In this document: positions 53,584-64,000 of the stretch, piece by piece | Position numbering within the stretch: the first letter of the stretch is position 1 | How the letters are laid out: each line of letters begins with the position of its first letter | DNA from: Dichetophora obliterata | Taxonomy: Eukaryota > Arthropoda > Insecta > Diptera > Sciomyzidae | DNA: 64,000 bases | NCBI GenBank assembly: GCA_963920525.1 | Contig: OY986439.1 | Span: 211,771,500-211,835,499 of the forward strand | Direction: 5' to 3' | Program-made: the position numbers and the translations under genes | The notes under the pieces: generated by a model | Seen by the model: the letters and a program-made list of their open reading frames with translations, nothing else | Database searches by the model: none | What the model was told of the DNA's origin: nothing

Positions 53584-55879
53584 CCCTGCTTTGATAACCT
53601 TATTATAAGTCACTCAAAAGTTAACCATACATCTATCAGTAATCAGTATCTATAGTAATAAAACTCATATTCTGTTTGTTTGTTTGTCTGGCCTTTATAC
53701 AAATCTAAACGGCTCAGCGGATTTTGCACAAACTAGGTATACATATTAAGTGCATTCCAACTTAAAATGTTACATACTTAGTTTTTGCCACGCCCCCTCT
53801 GAAATTTTTCAACTAACGGTAATTTAGTTATTATAAAACTTTTTAGTATCGGAGATTTTTGTGTATTTAATTTTGAAAAATTTCTTTTATTTTGACATCA
53901 AAAACACTCACATATCTTCAAGATTGGAGAAATTTTCAGTACAACGATTTTTTCATAAAACATCGTTACCTAAGAATGAGAAAAAAACGACATGAAAATT
54001 AAAGTTTGGTCTTTCGATACAAATATCTCCGCTGTGCATTAATATATTTCATTCAAATTTTTTTTTGTTCAAAAGTTCAATAAAATCACTTCACAAAAAT
54101 AGCTTGAACTGTACCGTTAAGTCAGTGTATATATGTTGTATGATTATGTCAAAAAAGGTCCAAAATATTAACTTTTTACTCAAAAAATGACTCAAAAATT
54201 GTTGTTGTTGTAAAAATGAAATCAATTAAAAATTGCACATCTGGCTACCTTTCATATGACATAGCATTTATTTGCAAAAATTCTTCCAGCTAAGCGCAAA
54301 AATTATTTTACTGTTTTTGTCATCAAAACAACAAGGTTTGATTTTTTTCGCAAAATTTATTTTTTCCAGAATGTTATTTTTATATTTTTTACAAAAAAGT
54401 CAAGTCTCAAAAATAATTTATGTGAAAAAATTACCCCAATATCTCTTTCCAATCAAAAGTTATGGCTAAAAATCTATTTTTTCATACAATTGACTATCTA
54501 TAGTAATAAAACTCATTTTCTGTTTGTTTGTTTGTTTGTTTGACCTTTATACAAATCTAAACGGCTCAACGAATTTTGCTCAAACTAGGTATACATATTA
54601 AGTGCATCCCAATTCAAAATGTTACTTACTTAGTTTTTGCCACGCCCCCTCTGCAATTTTTCAACTAACGGTAATTTTGTTATTATAAAACTTTTTAGTA
54701 TCGGAGATTTTTGTGTATTTAATTTTAAAAAATTTCTGTTATTTTGACATCAAAAACATTCACATATCTTCAAAATTGGAGAAATTTGCAGTACAACGAC
54801 TTTTTCATAAAACATCGTTGCCTAAGAATGAGAAAAAAACGACATGAAAATCAAAGTTTGGTCTTTCGATTCAAATATCTCCGCTGTCCATTAATATATT
54901 TCATTCAAATTTTTTTTGTTCAAAAGTTCAATAAAATCACTTCACAAAAATAGGTAGAACTGTACCGTTAAGTCAGTGTATACATGTTTTATGAGTATGC
55001 CAAAAAAGGTCCAAAATATTGACTTTTTACTCAAATAATGACTCAAAAATTGTTGTTGTTGTAAAAATGAAATCAATTAAAAATAGCAAATCTGACTACC
55101 TTTCATATGACATAGCATTTATTTGCAAAAATTCTTCCAGCTAAGCGCAAAAATTATTTTACTGTTTTTGTCATCAAAACAACAGGGTACCCCCTTTGAT
55201 TTTTTTCGCGAAATTTATTTTTTCCAAAATGTTGTTTTTATATTTTTTACAAAAAAGTCAAGTCTCAAAAATAATTTATGTGAAAAATTACCCCAATATC
55301 TCTTTCCAATCAAAAATTATGGCTTAAAATTTATTTTTTCATACCAGTCTTTTAATAAAACTTAGTTTTGTGTTAAAATTCTCTATATAGTTTGAACGTC
55401 CCCATTTATCTCTAAGAATGCAGTTGTGTGTCTAGAGTAATTACGAACATTTTGGATTATATTAAATCTTCCTTATAGTAATCTACTTATTTTTGCCTAG
55501 TGTTGCTTTAAGATTAAGTAAATATAAAAATTATTTTTAATTTTTAAAATATGTTTTTCGTACCCCTTCTTTGAATTCAATTAGCTCACCGCAAGAGATT
55601 TAACCACCAACAACAAAAATTTTCCAAAACTTTTTTGGATTAATGTTCGTTCAATTACCTTTCTAACAGTAGCTTACAAATAAAATTCAACATGTTTTTC
55701 ATTATTTCAGATTTAAAAAAATGACTCTCGAGTAACACCGGGTATATCAGCTAGTCTATAATATTTTTTATTTAAAAATGAGAATACAAGCTTACAGTTA
55801 AAGCATTTCACGAGAGAGAGAGAGAGAGCAAAAAATTAAAAAAGCATACGTCTCGCAGACGTACGTTATCAAAGCAGGA
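53584..55879. mobile_element. TTAA-flanked element (piggyBac-type) interrupted by a Helitron-like insertion
   Basis: TTAA (53580-53583) then CCCTGCTTTGATAAC at the left; GTTATCAAAGCAGGA then TTAA (55880-55883) at the right. Without the Helitron-like insert, about 190 bp remain, a normal MITE size. A GAGA microsatellite lies at 55812-55828. Confidence 0.65.
53649..55754 (+). mobile_element. Helitron-like element with tandem 848-bp 5' segment
   Basis: The element starts TCTATAGTAATAAAACTCAT after A and ends GGGTATATCAGCTAG before T. This gives the A/T insertion point, TC start and CTAG end of Helitrons; the GTTTGTTTGTTTG stretch just inside the 5' end is common in insect family members. The first 848 bp are repeated in tandem from 54497 at about 95% similarity by eye. 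Rep/helicase sequence is absent, so it is non-autonomous. I did not verify the usual 3' hairpin beyond ACCGGGT-type sequence. Confidence 0.65.
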
Positions 55880-55883
55880 TTAA

Positions 55884-57214
55884 ACAGAGTATATCCCAAA
55901 AAGGTTAAGATAAATGAAAGATTTTGTTTTTTTTTTTATAAAAAAACATGCATTCATTTCCAGTCTGCCTATAAAAAAACTAAAGCCCAGTAAAATATCT
56001 AGATAATATATCTAACAAACTGCCGATTGATAGTTATAATAAAAATAAAACCATGAATACCTGTCTGCAAAAAAACCATGACCAAATCATGACACGTAGC
56101 GCGATTTAAAATGTAGCAGATATGCTTCGTGCAGCACATTTTCCATCAAAACTATGCTAAGCTTTAAAAACTATGACTAATTTTAAAATATAACATCCTA
56201 AACTATATCGAAATCAACAGCACATAAAACATTTTATTATTAATTATTAATTCTACACGATCAATCGATCAATTACACTCACACTCTGCAAGAAAAAACT
56301 TTAACAACTCAATTAAAACGTTAAGAAAATCTTGAAATGTTAAATAAAAATCGTATAAATAATTTATGTAAATTAAAAATTGTTTAAATTTATGTCTAGA
56401 CATGACTAACATACAAACACAAAATCAACTAACAGGCAAAAGCGTGTAAAAACAAAATCCCCAACAACTATACTCCTATCAGCAACACAACAAAACTTAA
56501 AAGCAGCGTAAAGAAAAGAAAAACTAGAGCGTTAATTAAAATTCAAACGCGTCAATAATCGAAATAATAATAATTCCAATAACACCCACATGTAGATATT
56601 TTTTTTTTTTTGTGTTGTGGATTTTGCTTGCGATCTTTTTTGTATGTGTATGTTTTGGGAAATGCTGTTTATATTTGTGTGTATATTGCATATATAAGTG
56701 TGTGTCATATTAATGCGAACAAATATTAAATTAATTTGTCAGCTCAGGAATTAAAAAACAAAAAGAAAATAAAAAAAAATCCCCCTCATAAAATTAATAA
56801 CAACAAGAACAGTTTGGAAATTAATATAAATTTGAGATCATGATCTTGTTGTTGTTGTTGTTGATTTTAATAAGTCTAACAGCAAAAAGGGGACTTTGGG
56901 CATACATTTTTCGATTATTTTTCAAAGTACATTTTTGGTTACATTCAAAACTTTTTACAAAATTGTAGAAAAATAATTTGTATAACTGCTATTTTTTTAT
57001 TACTTACAAATTAAACTAGTCACTAATTGACTTCATAAAGTTTTAGGAGTACTTTGAGCACAACAAGTGTTTGGTAAAATAAATACACTTTTCAAAAAGT
57101 GATCAAAAACTACTCTTCTATTTTGAAAACGTTTTGTATTATCGTTTTTTTATGTTTATCTGCAAACTTCAAGATATTAGCGAATTAAATAAAATTGAAG
57201 ATGAATGTGTGAGT
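55884..57214. other. Intron DNA, mostly unique
   Basis: Palindrome site 9, a TTG run near 56847-56862 and T/A runs. No gene. The CAACAACTATACTCC to CAACACAAC stretch near 56462-56492 is non-repetitive but not recognisable. Confidence 0.3.
56121..56142 (+). repeat. ATGTGCT/AGCACATTTT palindrome, site 9
   Basis: TATGCT, spacer TCGTGC, AGCACATTTT: right arm and T run conserved, left arm with one change. Confidence 0.65.
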
Positions 57215-58319
57215 AGTCTATATATATATAAAAATGGATGTATGTATGTGGGTATGTTTATAGGGATATATGTTTGTATATCACGTATAGACTCAAAAAC
57301 CGCTGAATCGATCTTTATGAAATTTTCAGAGAAACTTGAAAGTGTTCCTGTGAGGTTTGGTGTTGATTGATTAAGGAGGCGTGGTACCTCCCATACAAGC
57401 AAATTTGCGCTATAGCTCACAAAAAAGAAATTGTATACATAAAAAGGTTTTGATCATAGAAAACTCAACTGTTGTAATTTTGTTCAGATGGTTTCTGACG
57501 GCAACTGTACAACAAATGGGCGTGGTCTCAGTATATATACGCCCATTATTTCAAAGTCATGACAACTCCCGGTTAGCACTAATTTTTACAGTGAAACTTG
57601 CTATGTAGATGCTCCAAGAGGCGGTCACTTTTTGGCAATTCAGTCCGGGATCCCGGACGATTTAAGCCTCGGGATTTTAAATCTCGGGATTTTCTTTCCA
57701 GAATCGAGGGATTTTAAAATAAAAAAATTTCAATTACAAATATTCGTGTAAATGTAACCATTTAAATTTAAGTTGATATGAATATAGAATTAGAAAAACC
57801 TTTTATTTAGGCTGGAAAAGATTGTTCGAACGATGAGTGTGAATCACTTGAGCAAAGACTTTGCAAAGTTTTAGAAGATTTTGCAACTTCGGGAAGTGAG
57901 CTATGTATTTAAAAATTGTCAGATATTTTGACTTAGGAAATATTTTTTTTTTGTGGTGAAGGCAATTGTAATCGAAACTTATAGATTGCTTACGATTATC
58001 ATACAACTATTTCTCTAACTAGCATAGAATCAGAACTTTGGTTCTAATCAGCGGGTTATATTTGTAATAATATCCGCACAAAAGTCTCTAATAAAAAATC
58101 AGACGCGTTGATCAGCTTTAAAAGTATTACTTTTAAAATAGTTATTATTATTTATTATTTATTTATTATCATATTAGTACATTAAGAACTAGGTTCTTTT
58201 ATGGTACAAAGCTCAAAGACATAATTTGAATTCAACTTATTATAAAACATTTAAACTTAAATCTAACGTAATTTAAGTTTATTATTATATAATTAAAAGT
58301 GTTATCAAAAAGTTGTAAT

Positions 58320-58325
<6 letters not shown>

Positions 58326-58368
<43 letters not shown>
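58326..58368. repeat. GA dinucleotide microsatellite
   Basis: About 21 uninterrupted AG units, directly visible. Confidence 0.9.
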
Positions 58369-58371
<3 letters not shown>

Positions 58372-58419
58372 TATAGAGCTAAAGATCTGATATTTTGTTA
58401 AGTATTATGTGATACTTAA

Positions 58420-58806
58420 CCCATTAAGCGCCACTGTACTAATTTGAGTACAGCAAAATATTTTTAACTTTTAAAGTTTTCTTTGTTGTTAAGCATTAGT
58501 GAATTTTTTTGTTAATTGCCAAATGTTAAGCGGGTCAATTCCATTTGTTTATCATTTTTTTTTAATATTTTTTTAAAAAAAAATAAAAAAAAATAAATAA
58601 AAAATAATTAAAAAATAAATAAAAAATAAATAAAAAATAAATAAAAAATAAATAAAAAAAATAAAAAAAATAAAAAAAATGAAAAAAAAATAAAAAATAA
58701 AAAAAAAATAAAAAAAAACATTTTTTGCTATTTTAGTTTGTTTTCTATTGTAAAATAAACATTTTTTGGACTTTTCACTTTTACTTTTCATTTGGCTATT
58801 AATGGG
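58420..58806. mobile_element. TTAA-flanked MITE (piggyBac-type)
   Basis: TTAA (58416-58419) then CCCATTAAGCGCC; TTAATGGG then TTAA (58807-58810). The interior contains a palindrome (ACTAATTTGAGTACAG region) and a 150-bp run of AAATAA/AAAAATA units at about 58566-58720. No coding capacity. Confidence 0.6.
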
Positions 58807-58885
58807 TTAAAACAACAAAAAACGCAAAAATCACGAAGACGGTGTCTAAAAAAATGTTTAACATTTATATAATAATGCCTTAAAA

Positions 58886-59834
58886 CAGTGCCGTAGCCAG
58901 TATCTACCCATGTGGGGGGTTTTGATTCAAAATTAAAAAAATTCAAATATATAAGTCTTTGTTACATTTCATTTTCAAGTTAAGTTTTTATATTAGTTAA
59001 TATATTAAGTTAATGTATTAGTTAATATATTAAGGTATCTCGACTTCCATTAAAAAAATTCCATTTGTACCCCTCAAAAAAAAAACTACCTTGATCTGTT
59101 TTATGATTCCCAAAATATTTTCTCTGTTACGATAGCCGCCAGTGCACTTAAACATTTTGAAAAAACCTCAAAAAATCATGTTTTTCGTAAATATATTGGA
59201 TGTTAGAATAGTTGTAAAAAGAAATAAACTTTCAGATATTTAAGGCCGGAAAAGGCTTTTCCAATCTGTATGAAAAAATTTTTAAAGTTTTGCAATAGCA
59301 TTCAAGATATAGCTGTTTTCGTGACTTTTTTTATTATTTTTTTTTTAAGTTTCATTAAAATTTAAATAACTTCAGTATTTCTAATGCGATCCTCACTTTT
59401 AAGATATCGTTGGAAAGGTTTTGAGTGCTTGCAGAATTCTAAAATTAATACATATTAAAGATAAAATATAAATTATAAAAAAGAAATACCTGAACAATTT
59501 TTTGAAGATATTTAAAAAATAAAAATTAAGTTACTACCATTGCACTACAATTGCCGTTGTCAAGGATAGTGAAAACAATAGTGGTAATAATTTTAAATGT
59601 ATCACGTTTGATTAGCTAAGTCACAATAATTGCATTTTTCACTATTGTTTTTTACACGATTCAACTCATAATAAAGACTTTTACACGTAAACGCAACTTC
59701 AGTATATGATTTGTTTAGTTTTTAGAACATACAAGTGATTCAATGAAATAATTATTTAAATTCATTAATTATTATTAAAATTTCCACCCTCTGGAAGGAT
59801 TGAACTCCGAAAACCCCCCTTGGCTACGACCCTG
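58886..59834. mobile_element. hAT-like element (CAG-GCCGTAGCCA ends)
   Basis: Left CAGTGCCGTAGCCAGTATCT then GGGGGGTTTTGATTC; right, reading outward, CAGGGTCGTAGCCAAGGGGGG then TTTTCGGAGTTCAAT. Flanking octamers CCTTAAAA and CCCTAAGC could be a decayed 8-bp duplication. No transposase in 949 bp. The 1247 and 61865 ends look related. Confidence 0.55.
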
Positions 59835-60870
59835 CCCTAAGCTGTTCTGTATTTTATTTTTTTATATTTTTAGTTCTTTAAATTAATACAACTTGCTACT
59901 CATTATTAGTATTTAAGTTTTTTTGTGTTTTTTTTTTTGCAATAAGGGTATTCGCAATTGTGTGGTATCGTGGCATTGTTTTTTTTTTGCATAGTTGAAA
60001 ACCACAATTATGAGCACTCTTTTAAATGGAATTTGTGGTTGGGAACCTTCTACTATAGCTTTTTGTTTCTATACAAATAAATTTACTATCCAATTTGATA
60101 TATTTTCCGGGATCGAGAAAAGCTTCCGGGATTGGACTCCCTAGTCCTTATATATAAATGTTCCCACGCCCTCTTTTTCTGCGCACAAATCAATAGAACT
60201 TCTATACATCAGACGATTTTGATCGTATAATGCTAAAATTTGGTCACTTAGTTCATGTCTGAACCGATTTTTATGAAAATTATATAGAAAATTATTCAAC
60301 ACATCAAAAGTGGAGAGTTTTGCAATGGAAAAGGGGGCGTGCCACCTCCCATATAGCTAAAATTTGCGATATGAAATAGCTTTGAAGTTATGGGCCGCAC
60401 AGTCTAATAATTCTGTATTCGACCACTATTTGCAATTATCGTTTCACTGATAATATTTTATGGGTGTTATGTTAGGGGGCGTGGCACCGCCCACACTGCC
60501 AAAATATTCGATATCGAATAGCTTTAGAAATATAGGTTGTACAGTCTCGGAATTCGGTATTCGACCAAAATTTACACTTGCCGTTTCACTAATTATGTTT
60601 TATGGTCGTTGTAAAATGGGGCGTGGCACCACCCATACAACCAAAATTTTTGATATCGAATTGCTTTGGAGTTGTAGGTCACACAGCCTTGAAATTCAGT
60701 ATTCGACTTCAATTTACAAATTCAGTTTTACTGATTAAATTTTATGGGTGTTGACCAAGGGGCGGGGCACCTCCCATACAACCCAAGTTTTCGATATCGG
60801 ATAGCTTTGGAATTATAGGTCACACAGCCTCGGAATTCCGTATTCGACCACAATTTAAACATGCTATTTC

Positions 60871-63800
60871 ACTTATCGATGACATGTTATAATTGATCGT
60901 AGATGGTTCATGCACATAGCAAAGAAGTTATTGAATGAGTAACTGTCGTTAATCTCATTTTTCTTTTTTTGGTAAAATTCGGCACACTTTCCCATTTCCT
61001 TCCTAAACATTAAAATATATCTGAAAATCATGTACGAACATTTGAAAGATCTTTCCGATTTCAAATCAGTGGTGACATGCATTTACGATCATTGGTGTTG
61101 TCGTAAAATTGACATTTTAATAAAAAATTAAATCACATTCCTGCAAGCAGTTCGTTTGTTGATTGACTTTAATGCTGTCACTGCTTGCAGCATTGGTTTC
61201 GTTGTTGTGGCGTGTTTCTTTGTAGCTACAACAACAGCTGTGCGTTGGTATGAAAAGAGAACAACGTAGTTTTTATTGCATTAACTTAACAAACCACAAA
61301 ATAAAGCAATAATTGAGCAAAATAATAAGTGACACATTTTCATTGTAATATTTTGTTTGGCAAATAAAATTTTAAAACATTTTAAGAATTCGTAAACTTG
61401 GACTAGAGTTTTTGCAATTCATTAGTGTTTTTTAATAATTTCTAATTGTTTAAATGGAATTCTTTTGAAATAAAAATTGTTAGTATTTAAATATGTTAAA
61501 AAATAAAAAATATTGCAGTTTCTTTCTTTTACAAATTACTTGACCTAAAGCTCTAGAAAGTGTAGCCTTGTAAAATCATGAAAATGCCACAATTTAATTA
61601 AAAATCTAAAAATTTTCACATTATCTTCTTCATGGCAATATCTGAGTTTTTTGAAAAGTATACAATATTTTACAAAATTATACAATATCGCTTTAAAAAT
61701 ACTGATCTGATTTTAACTTTATCAGGTCTAGATTCAAAGAAAAACTTAAACCTACACACTAAAAAAGGATCACATACAGAAACTATTAAAAAAAAGCCAT
61801 CGATTAAAAAGATATCAGATTTAGGGGACGGGGGAAATTGCCCCCTTTCCCCTGCCTACGCCCTTGATCGTGAGTACAGCCACGGAGTGTTGCTAGTATT
61901 CGATAAATGTCTCAGAAAATTTCAAAAAAATTGTAAGAAACATGTTAAAAAGTTTGTGAAATGCACTTCAAGTCTCTCTCTCTCTGTTTTTGAACTATTT
62001 GTCTGTTTTGTAGAAATAATTTTTTGTTTTATGTAGCACATTTTCTTGTAGCGTATGCAAATACTTGTATCATAGATATAAAACAATGCTGTTTTTTTTA
62101 TCTAAAATCACGCTCTTGACGCTTATCAGCATTAGCAGCGCATTTTTGTAACCCTTTTTTCTAAACACTTGGCGTTGTTTATCATCACTAGTCATGTGTC
62201 AAAAATCATTATAAAAATGTGCTTCAAAGTGCTGCGCAGCACCACGAAAACCGCCTCTGACCCTCTCACAGTTGTCAGCAAACACACCACTACAAATGCA
62301 GCAAATTCAACTGTAGATTAGCTCTGGGTTAGAGCTATTAAATTAACCCTCTTTGCATGCTCATTTGATGTATATTCATTTTTGGTAATGCAGCGAATAT
62401 GTATTGGCTGCAAAATTGACAGAAATATTCGAACTATAGATATAGATAATTTCATTGCAAAGCAGCAGCCATGTTCTTTTTTTTATTTTTTTTTATTTTT
62501 TCTATACTCAAACCGGTTTTCGCTTGATTAACACTCTGCTATAAATTTTTTTTAAACAATTTTTTAACACTAGATTTGATATCAAATGTTAAAAAACTTA
62601 AAAAAAAAATACTAATATAAATAATAGGTTTGTGTGTCTTGTCTGACGTATGTATATTTATTCCGGTTTTCAAACCCTTGTGAGCAAAATTTATATCCTT
62701 TACAATTCAGTGCATTTTAAGTAGTTTTTTTTTAGTTCGAACTTTTGTCGGTGTGTCATTGTGTTTGTTTTTGATTTAGTTCTTTGGAAGAGAAAAAAAC
62801 TCATTGTGTTTTGATCAATTTTTTTGTAAGAACCTACAAATTATAAAAATAATTACGAATTGCGCATTTTGTAGTTTGTTCTAGAAGCGTTAACAATTTT
62901 GCTGTTAAGACATTAATGCAAATTGTGAAAAGTACACACTTTTTGATAAAAATGCGCTGTAGTATTTTCACATTTGCTTGGCGAAACACCTTTTGTGTTG
63001 GGTTTTACAATAAAACCCCTGAAAGCATTGATTTTTATCACAATTTCGAAAAAAAGTCATGACATTTCTTTTTAGCTAAAACAAAATACATGTGTTACAG
63101 AGTATTTTTTACTGCTTTACTACAAATAACACTTAAGTTACACTTTTATTGTAGTGAAGGCTCACCGCCATGTCTCTTAATCCGCACTAACATACTGCTT
63201 TTATGTGCCCTAACACGTTTTTCTGACGTCCGCATAACAAAAACACATCAATATAAAAACCTTGGCCTTCATTAGTAAAATTTGACCATATCGACAAAGC
63301 GAATACGTTATTTCTTTTTAAGATAATTTGAAATCCTTTCATATCAAAGGGTGGTGGTTATTCAATTGAAGCTATTTTGTTTTTCTCTTTCTATCAAAAA
63401 AGATATATAGCACAAAATGAAAAACATTTGCTGGCTATGCAAATGAGCTGCTGCTGCTTGGCATTAAACTGACATCTGTGCCCGAGTGCCTGGCTTGCTA
63501 GCTGGCTGCGCGACAAAAATTCTGTGAGAAAATCAAAAATTTTATGATCGAAAAATATCAAAATACAAATTTTGAAAGACTTTATTTTGCTTAATATAAA
63601 AAATCGAATGCTACGCTGCAGCACATTCAATTATTTATGGACAAAAATGTCAAAGTACTGAAGCGTTTGCAGCTATTTTCGTCACAACGCTGCTTATGAC
63701 TTTGTCTGTCAGTCGGCAAGAGAGACAGTCAGTCAGTCACAGCGTTATATTCACGGCAGGATTATTATTGAGCAGCAGTAAGAATCCATTTTTATTCATG

Positions 63801-63999
63801 CTACAAAGAAAATCATGTTTGCGGCTCATTGCAAGGCAACAGACGTAAAAAAATTATATGAAAATAATAAAAAAAAAACACAAAAAATTTTTAAAATAGG
63901 GAGCAATGCCGCGACGCTGCAGTTTGTTTGTCTTGTCTCACATTGAAAACCGCAAAGATGCAAAGCAAATTTGAAGCAAAACAAAAAGAAATGCCTAAA
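60871..63999. other. Distal intron DNA: unique, with candidate regulatory islands
   Basis: GC-richer unique blocks lie at about 61140-61260, 62240-62360 and 63425-63520. The last includes ATGCAAAT, a POU-factor octamer. An AGGGGCGTAGGCAGGGG-like end (minus strand) near 61840-61866 may be a solitary hAT-like terminus. AGCACATTTT half-sites occur at 62035-62044 and 63620-63627, and a GTGCTGCGCAGCAC palindrome at 62229-62242. No gene is supported; the 134-codon frame at 61632-62036 runs through the hAT-like end and simple sequence. Confidence 0.35.
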
Positions 64000-64000
64000 G

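Larger units (their letters stand above)
57638..60145. mobile_element. Composite insertion with ATCCCGGA ends
   Basis: The left boundary CAGTCCGGGATCCCGGACG and right boundary (reading outward AGGGAGTCCAATCCCGGAAG) share AGTCC and ATCCCGGA-type blocks, suggestive of hAT ends. The insert holds a GA microsatellite, a TTAA element and a CAG-type element. Target duplication is not identified, so the limits are tentative. Confidence 0.35.
57215..60870. repeat. 142-bp tandem array (GGGCGTGGCACC units) with a large insertion
   Basis: Units marked GGCGTGGTACCTCCCATACA (57374), GGCGTGCCACCTCCCATATA (60335), GGCGTGGCACCGCCCACACT (60478), GGCGTGGCACCACCCATACA (60620) and GGCGGGGCACCTCCCATACA (60761) have spacings of about 142 bp in the right block. 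The leading TATATATATAAAAATGGATG near 57219 recalls Helitron-type 5' ends. The array is broken between about 57640 and 60145. Confidence 0.6.
17226..64000 (+). other. Inferred giant first intron of cut (continues past window)
   Basis: After the donor at 17226 no further exon in a compatible context is found. All protein-like sequence downstream belongs to transposons, and no strong recursive-splice site (pyrimidine tract, CAG, GTAAGT) was seen. If the exon call is right, the remaining 46.8 kb is intron, and the insertions below sit within the transcription unit. Confidence 0.6.

Noticed and set aside
58573..58791. 72-codon F/I-rich minus-strand frame
   Set aside because: It is the AAATAA simple-repeat run inside a TTAA MITE.
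62320..62360. Fifth TTAA/CCC piggyBac-type element beginning TTAACCCTCTTTGC
   Set aside because: Only a single end was seen; no mirrored partner with TTAA found nearby.

Overview
This is AT-rich eukaryotic DNA, almost certainly from a brachyceran fly. Genuine coding sequence is tiny. The window is filled with insect-type transposons, short inverted-repeat elements (MITEs), microsatellites and tandem repeats. The best anchor is a short exon at 17106-17225 on the + strand. It encodes 40 residues beginning MQPTLPQAAGT and ends in a GTAAG donor. I recognise it, from memory only, as the first coding exon of the homeobox gene cut (ct). On that reading, 1-16 kb is upstream DNA, about 15.2-17.1 kb is promoter plus 5' leader (GAGA runs, CA and TTG microsatellites), and 17226-64000 lies inside a very large first intron.

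Region by region. 0-15 kb: several MITEs (TA and TTAA targets), a Tc1-like transposase relic abutting a non-LTR retrotransposon RNase H relic (7-8.5 kb), and an intact DD41D (rosa-like) Tc1/mariner element (11060-12287) with a complete 338-residue transposase. 15-17.2 kb: cut promoter, leader and exon. 18-23 kb: a 3-bp-TSD element full of GAATTCGTAAC-type repeats, a TTAA element with a 9-bp-TSD element nested in it, and a hAT-type element with a perfect 8-bp TSD. 28-34.6 kb: a tRNA-derived SINE, inverted-repeat elements and a foldback-like array. 36356-40093: a complete but damaged 3.7-kb DNA transposon with about 150-bp TIRs, a perfect 8-bp TSD and a three-exon RNase-H-like (D, D, CxxH, E) transposase I cannot place in a named family. 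40.7-53.5 kb: a DD41D-type relic, a PIF/Harbinger-type MITE, tandem arrays, a non-LTR RT relic, a Tc3-like element with 215-bp TIRs, and more tandem repeats. 53.6-60.9 kb: a Helitron-like element inside a TTAA element, then a 142-bp tandem array split by a composite insertion. 61-64 kb: mostly unique AT-rich DNA with some non-repetitive, GC-richer islands.

The signal the feature types do not explain is a short palindrome, ATGTGCT then 5-7 nt then AGCACATTTT. It recurs at least nine times, plus half-sites, from the cut leader to the end of the window. The T-rich side is always on the + (transcribed) side, and I saw none upstream of the gene. No operon-like cooperation exists here. The coherent story is one long developmental-gene intron acting as a landing pad for nested transposons.
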